Below, one piece after another: positions 7,113-10,612 of a DNA stretch of 10,612 bases. The position numbers and the translations under genes were made by a program. Under the pieces are notes generated by a model. That model was not told the DNA's origin. It did not search any database and saw nothing but the letters and a program-made list of their open reading frames with translations. Source of the DNA: an uncultured Succinivibrio sp. (GTDB lineage Bacteria; Pseudomonadota; Gammaproteobacteria; Enterobacterales; Succinivibrionaceae); the NCBI GenBank assembly GCA_902772715.1, contig CACYBT010000199.1, positions 1 through 10,612 on the forward strand. The letters run 5' to 3'. Within the stretch, counting starts at the first letter, position 1, and each line of letters begins with the position of its first letter.

Positions 7113-7206
7113 TAGCCACGTAATTGTGTCATTACAAGTGCTTTGACACTTTTTACTAAACGTATTTCAAAAGTTTCATCACTAATAACTAAATGGCAAG
7201 TCATAA

Positions 7207-8502
7207 ATGCTAGATTCTAGATATTTGCGCGCTGACATCGCAGAGGCTGCCGAGCGCCTTAAAAGTCGCAACTTTCACCTCGATATTGAAAAACTCAATG
7301 CTCTTGAGAACAAAAGAAAAGAATACATGACCAAAACTCAGGATTTGCAGGCAAAGAGAAATTCTCTGTCTAAGAGTATTGGTGCTGCCATGAAGGCAGG
7401 ACAGGATGTAACCTCAATCAAGGCCGAGGTCGCAAGTATTGGTACTGAACTTGCCGAAGTGAAAAGCAAGCAGGATGAGGTATTAAAAGAACTTGAGAGT
7501 ATAGCCTTAACCATTCCAAATCTGCCCGACGCATCTTGTCCTATAGGACCGGATGAAACTGCCAATGTTGAGGTGCGTAAATGGGGCACACCACGTGTTT
7601 TTGATTTTGAAATTAAAGATCACGTGGCTTTGGGAGAAGGCCTGGGAATGCTTGATTTTGAGACTGCCCGAAAGGTTTCTGGCGCTCGCTTTGTTTTTAT
7701 GCAAGGGGCTTTATGTAAATTGCATCGTGCTATAGTCCACCTTATGCTTGATTTACATGAGGAGCAGGGGTATACCGAAGTTTATACTCCATATCTTGTA
7801 AATTTAGATTCACTTTACGGTACTGGACAAATGCCTAAATTTTCAGAGGATTTGTTTCATACCAGCCTTGATGGTGATTGTGATGGTGACGGACAGAATC
7901 ATCATTTTTGTCTTATTCCAACAGCCGAAGTCCCTTTGACTAATATGGTTCGTGAAAAAATAATTCCTGAGCAGGATTTACCAATTAAGATCACTGCACA
8001 TACTCCATGTTTCAGATCAGAGGCTGGTTCTGCAGGTAAAGATACGCGGGGACTTATCAGAATGCATCAGTTTGATAAAGTGGAAATGGTGCAGATTGTA
8101 AAACCAGAGAATTCCTGGGAGGCCCTCGAAAGTCTGACTCAAGATGCGGAGGCGGTTTTACAAGCTTTAGAGCTACCATATCACGTCATTACATTGTGCA
8201 CAGGAGATATGGGATTCAGTTCTGCTAAAACCTATGATATTGAAGTATGGCTCCCTGCTCAAAACTGTTATCGTGAAATTTCATCATGTTCTAATTGTGT
8301 AGATTTTCAGGCTCGTAGAATGCAGGCTAGAGTTCGTCGCAAAGATGGAAAGATTGAACTTGTGCATACTTTAAATGGTTCTGGCCTTGCTGTAGGTCGT
8401 ACACTGGTTGCGGTTATGGAAAATTACCAGAATGCTGATGGTTCAATTACTGTTCCTAAGGTACTGCGTAAATATCTCAACGGACTTGAAGTCATTAAAT
8501 AA
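7207..8502 (+). CDS. serS: Serine--tRNA ligase
   Basis: SerS is the cytoplasmic class II synthetase that activates serine with ATP and loads tRNA(Ser), and the tRNA(Sec) where present. The 431 residues match the 430 of E. coli SerS in length. The start MLDSRYLRADI is the family start, although the ribosome binding site is weak. Residues about 28-100 form the helical arm that grips the long variable arm of tRNA(Ser), ending in IALTIPNLP. TAEVPLTN (from 239) is part of the serine/adenylate pocket; motif 2 is HTPCFRSEAGSAGKDTRG with its Arg at 270; motif 3 is NGSGLAVGRTLVAVMEN with its Arg at 398. A short Asp/Gly-rich insert, DGDCDGDG (222-229), sits just before the catalytic TAE block, where E. 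coli has an acidic but different loop. First gene of a cluster with cvpA and purF. Confidence 0.98.
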   Translation: MLDSRYLRADIAEAAERLKSRNFHLDIEKLNALENKRKEYMTKTQDLQAKRNSLSKSIGAAMKAGQDVTSIKAEVASIGTELAEVKSKQDEVLKELESIALTIPNLPDASCPIGPDETANVEVRKWGTPRVFDFEIKDHVALGEGLGMLDFETARKVSGARFVFMQGALCKLHRAIVHLMLDLHEEQGYTEVYTPYLVNLDSLYGTGQMPKFSEDLFHTSLDGDCDGDGQNHHFCLIPTAEVPLTNMVREKIIPEQDLPIKITAHTPCFRSEAGSAGKDTRGLIRMHQFDKVEMVQIVKPENSWEALESLTQDAEAVLQALELPYHVITLCTGDMGFSSAKTYDIEVWLPAQNCYREISSCSNCVDFQARRMQARVRRKDGKIELVHTLNGSGLAVGRTLVAVMENYQNADGSITVPKVLRKYLNGLEVIK

Positions 8503-8513
8503 GAGCGGCATCG

Positions 8514-9020
8514 ATGTTTGATTTTACAGTACTTGACTATGTCATTCTCGGAGTGATCTGTTTGTCCGGAATTATCTCAGTATTCCGTGGTTTCATCCGA
8601 GAAGTCTCCTCAATTTTTTGTTGGATTGTCTCATATTTTGTGGCGAGTCGTTTTTATGATGACCTTGCAGGTATGATTACCTTTGTCGATGATGATCTAG
8701 GCAAACGTGGCCTTGCAAGTATTATTCTTTTTATTGGTACTTTTTTTATTGTCGGATTGATTTCAAATTTTTTGGTGAATGTATCGAGGAAAGTTGGAGT
8801 CTCTGGATTTGACAGAATTTTGGGTGTGGTTTTTGGTATTGTCCGTGGAGTACTTTTGGTTTGTGCTGTTTTAGCCGTGGTTCAGATACTTGGTAAACTG
8901 CATCTTCTGAATCATATTAGAGAATATTCCTGGTTTAGTCAGTCGGTGCTGATCCCTGAACTTGACAGAATAGTCAACTGGTTCTTTATTTATATCGGTA
9001 CACCTGAAACCGGAGTTTAA
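8514..9020 (+). CDS. cvpA: CvpA family inner-membrane protein
   Basis: CvpA is a small inner-membrane protein first named for colicin V production; in enterobacteria it is linked to envelope stress and bile tolerance, and its molecular activity is not settled. The 168 residues compare with 162 in E. coli. Four hydrophobic segments lie at about 5-23, 30-46, 66-90 and 102-126. Family signatures are visible: RGFIRE after the first helix, FVASRFY, and GFDRILGVVFGIVRG leading into the fourth helix, then SQSVLIPEL near the end. ATG 8514 is 11 bases after the serS stop, with only a weak AGAG-type ribosome binding site. The stop is one base before purF, the same partner as in E. coli. Confidence 0.93.
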   Translation: MFDFTVLDYVILGVICLSGIISVFRGFIREVSSIFCWIVSYFVASRFYDDLAGMITFVDDDLGKRGLASIILFIGTFFIVGLISNFLVNVSRKVGVSGFDRILGVVFGIVRGVLLVCAVLAVVQILGKLHLLNHIREYSWFSQSVLIPELDRIVNWFFIYIGTPETGV

Positions 9021-9021
9021 A

Positions 9022-10539
9022 ATGTGTGGTGTTGTTGGAATAGTTGGTACTTCCCCTGTTAATGTCTGGCTTTACAATGCTCTTATGGTGCTGCAGCATC
9101 GTGGGCAGGATGCTGCCGGCATTATAACCGTGGACGATGAGCATAATTTTCATCAGCGCAAATCTAACGGTATGGTCAAAGAAGTTTTTGAACAGCGACA
9201 TATGCTAAGGTTAAAGGGAAGAATAGGTTTAGGTCATACTAGATATCCTACGGCCGGTTCTTCGTCGGCAGCAGAGGCTCAGCCTTTTTATGTCAACTCT
9301 CCTTATGGCATCGCTCTGGCCCATAACGGTAATCTTATCAATGCTACCGAATTAAAGGAAAAGTGTAGAAAAGCCCGCCGTCATGTAAACACCTCCTCAG
9401 ATTCTGAACTTCTTTTAAATATCATGGCTTGGAAACTTTCAAAAATTGACAAGGATATACCAGGTGCTGATGATATTTTTGAGGCTATTTCTGAGGTATA
9501 CAAGGAAATTAAGGGTGGATATGCCGTTGTAAGTTTGGTTTTAGGTGTGGGCCTTATTGCCTTTCGTGATCCTAATGGCATCAGACCTCTAGTATTAGGT
9601 GAGAAAAAAGACAGTAGCGGCAAATCTCAGTATATGGTGGCTTCTGAAAGTGTGGCACTAGATGTTTCAGGCTATAAACTTTTGCGTGATGTAAAGCCAG
9701 GAGAGGCATTGCTTATAACTAATGACGGTGAATTGTCGTCTAAGATCTGCGCGGAACATCCAACTCTTAACTCCTGTATCTTTGAGTATGTATATTTTGC
9801 CCGTCCTGATTCCATTATTGATGGAGCATCCGTTTATGCCACTAGAGTGCGTATGGGGGCTAAACTTGCTGAACAGATTAAAAATGAGCATCGGGATCTT
9901 AAGATCGATGTTGTGATCCCTATTCCTGATACTTCCGGAGATATCGCCGTTCAGATAGCCAGAAGTTTAGGTATCCCATATCGTCAGGGCTTTGTAAAAA
10001 ACCGCTATGTGGGACGTACATTCATTATGCCAGGGCAAAAGATGCGTAAAAATTCGGTACGTAACAAGTTAAACCCTATTGTGGCTGAATTTAAGGGTAA
10101 GAATGTTCTGTTGGTGGATGATTCTATTGTTCGTGGTACCACTTCTTTACAGATTGTTCAGATGGCCCGTGAGGCTGGCGCAAATAAGGTTTATTTTGCG
10201 TCTGCTTCTCCTGAGATAAGATATCCTAATATCTATGGTATTGACATGCCATCAAGTAAAGAACTTATTGCATATGGACGTGATAATGCAGAAATTTGCA
10301 AGGCTATTGACGCTGATGCGCTTATCTATCAGAAACTATCTGACTTAGAGGCTTCAGTTTCTGAGGAAAATCCAAATCTAACGCATTTTGAGTGTTCTAT
10401 TTTCACTGGTAACTATATAGTACCGCCTAATAAAAATTACTTCAGTCAGTTGGAATTACAGAGAAGTGATGATGCCAAGGCTGACAGAGAATGGAAAGAT
10501 TCTGAAAATGAAGTACTAGATATTTACAATAACATATAG
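9022..10539 (+). CDS. purF: Amidophosphoribosyltransferase
   Basis: PurF makes 5-phosphoribosylamine from PRPP and glutamine, the first committed step of purine synthesis in the cytoplasm. At 505 residues it equals E. coli PurF. The N-terminal Ntn glutaminase domain starts with MCG, where Cys2 becomes the nucleophile once Met is removed; LQHRGQDAAGI, GHTRYPTAGSSS, and AHNGNL follow. The C-terminal phosphoribosyltransferase domain has VVIPIPDTSGDIA, RQGFVKNRYVGRTFI, the PRPP loop VLLVDDSIVRGTTS (about 362-375), and IYGIDMPSSKELIA. No Cys-ligand iron-sulfur pattern or propeptide typical of the Bacillus-type enzyme is seen. GGAG lies six bases before ATG 9022, inside the end of cvpA, so translation is probably coupled. 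All catalytic motifs are intact. Confidence 0.98.
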   Translation: MCGVVGIVGTSPVNVWLYNALMVLQHRGQDAAGIITVDDEHNFHQRKSNGMVKEVFEQRHMLRLKGRIGLGHTRYPTAGSSSAAEAQPFYVNSPYGIALAHNGNLINATELKEKCRKARRHVNTSSDSELLLNIMAWKLSKIDKDIPGADDIFEAISEVYKEIKGGYAVVSLVLGVGLIAFRDPNGIRPLVLGEKKDSSGKSQYMVASESVALDVSGYKLLRDVKPGEALLITNDGELSSKICAEHPTLNSCIFEYVYFARPDSIIDGASVYATRVRMGAKLAEQIKNEHRDLKIDVVIPIPDTSGDIAVQIARSLGIPYRQGFVKNRYVGRTFIMPGQKMRKNSVRNKLNPIVAEFKGKNVLLVDDSIVRGTTSLQIVQMAREAGANKVYFASASPEIRYPNIYGIDMPSSKELIAYGRDNAEICKAIDADALIYQKLSDLEASVSEENPNLTHFECSIFTGNYIVPPNKNYFSQLELQRSDDAKADREWKDSENEVLDIYNNI

Positions 10540-10560
10540 TAGGTTAAGGAACTATCATAT

Positions 10561-10590
10561 AAAAGCCTGCGATTATCATCGTGGGCTTTA
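10561..10590 (+). terminator. Intrinsic terminator after purF
   Basis: GCCTGCGAT (10565-10573) pairs with ATCGTGGGC (10578-10586) over the loop TATC, with two G-T pairs. Four A before the stem and TTTA after it extend the pairing. The T tract is short and broken, so it may act in both directions. It lies 25 bases after the purF stop and ends the serS-cvpA-purF cluster. Confidence 0.7.
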
Positions 10591-10612
10591 TTGTTATGTG
10601 CTCGGCATGAGC

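Larger units (their letters stand above)
6850..7206 (+). other. Intergenic region rich in inverted repeats, TPR gene to serS
   Basis: This 357-base spacer has no credible gene. Successive inverted repeats are: CAGCAA/TTGCTG (6879-6884 with 6922-6927) enclosing CTCAA/TTGAG (6890-6894 with 6916-6920); TAAGCA/TGCTTA (6931-6936 with 6951-6956); an intrinsic terminator (6961-6992); GCAACTG pairing with CAG and TTGC around a bulge (7006-7031); and a GC-rich hairpin (7030-7054) followed by TTCAA. A promoter-like sequence precedes serS. The density of hairpins suggests a small structured RNA, a decayed mobile element, or both. A reverse-strand open frame covering 7009-6743 crosses the terminator and the end of the TPR gene and is judged chance. 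Confidence 0.55.

Noticed and set aside
7143..7168. TTGACA at 7143-7148 as a -35 box for serS
   Set aside because: The best -10 downstream (TATTTC at 7163) leaves a spacer of only 14 bases; the extended -10 at 7104 is a better candidate.
7157..7176. Possible PurR-like site around the ACG near 7160
   Set aside because: It lacks the symmetric CG-centred palindrome expected for PurR and lies in plain AT-rich sequence.

Overview
The window reads as ordinary chromosome from a low-GC gammaproteobacterium. The order ftsK, lolA, rarA, then serS is the classic gammaproteobacterial arrangement. The proteins resemble their Escherichia coli counterparts along most of their length (compared from memory), but the DNA is AT-rich. 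This fits an anaerobic Aeromonadales relative such as the Succinivibrionaceae; that assignment is an inference, not something the sequence proves.

Bases 1-5969 hold a tight ftsK-lolA-rarA cluster on the plus strand. FtsK runs in from the left edge, so its start is missing. The lolA start overlaps the ftsK stop by 8 bases, and the rarA start overlaps the lolA stop by 20 bases, so translation is probably coupled. The three products serve chromosome segregation at the septum, lipoprotein transport to the outer membrane, and rescue of stalled replication forks.

Bases 5970-6285 are AT-rich and non-coding, with a probable terminator and a probable promoter. They lead to a single gene (6286-6849) for a three-TPR protein that resembles type III secretion chaperones of the SycD/LcrH class. 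It sits alone between rarA and serS, where the usual order has nothing comparable, and it is the main accessory element of the window. Bases 6850-7206 are non-coding and rich in inverted repeats. They include a good intrinsic terminator, a hairpin followed by TTCAA that may be the relic of an IS200/IS605-type end, and a weak promoter for the next operon.

Bases 7207-10539 hold a second compact cluster, serS-cvpA-purF, with gaps of 11 bases and 1 base, ending at an intrinsic terminator. It joins tRNA(Ser) charging to the first committed step of purine synthesis. In E. coli cvpA-purF lies elsewhere, under its own PurR-controlled promoter.

No complete new system was found. The points most worth a second look are the orphan chaperone-like gene, the structured spacer behind it, and an FtsK whose DNA-reading gamma domain and one conserved motor motif depart from the family pattern.
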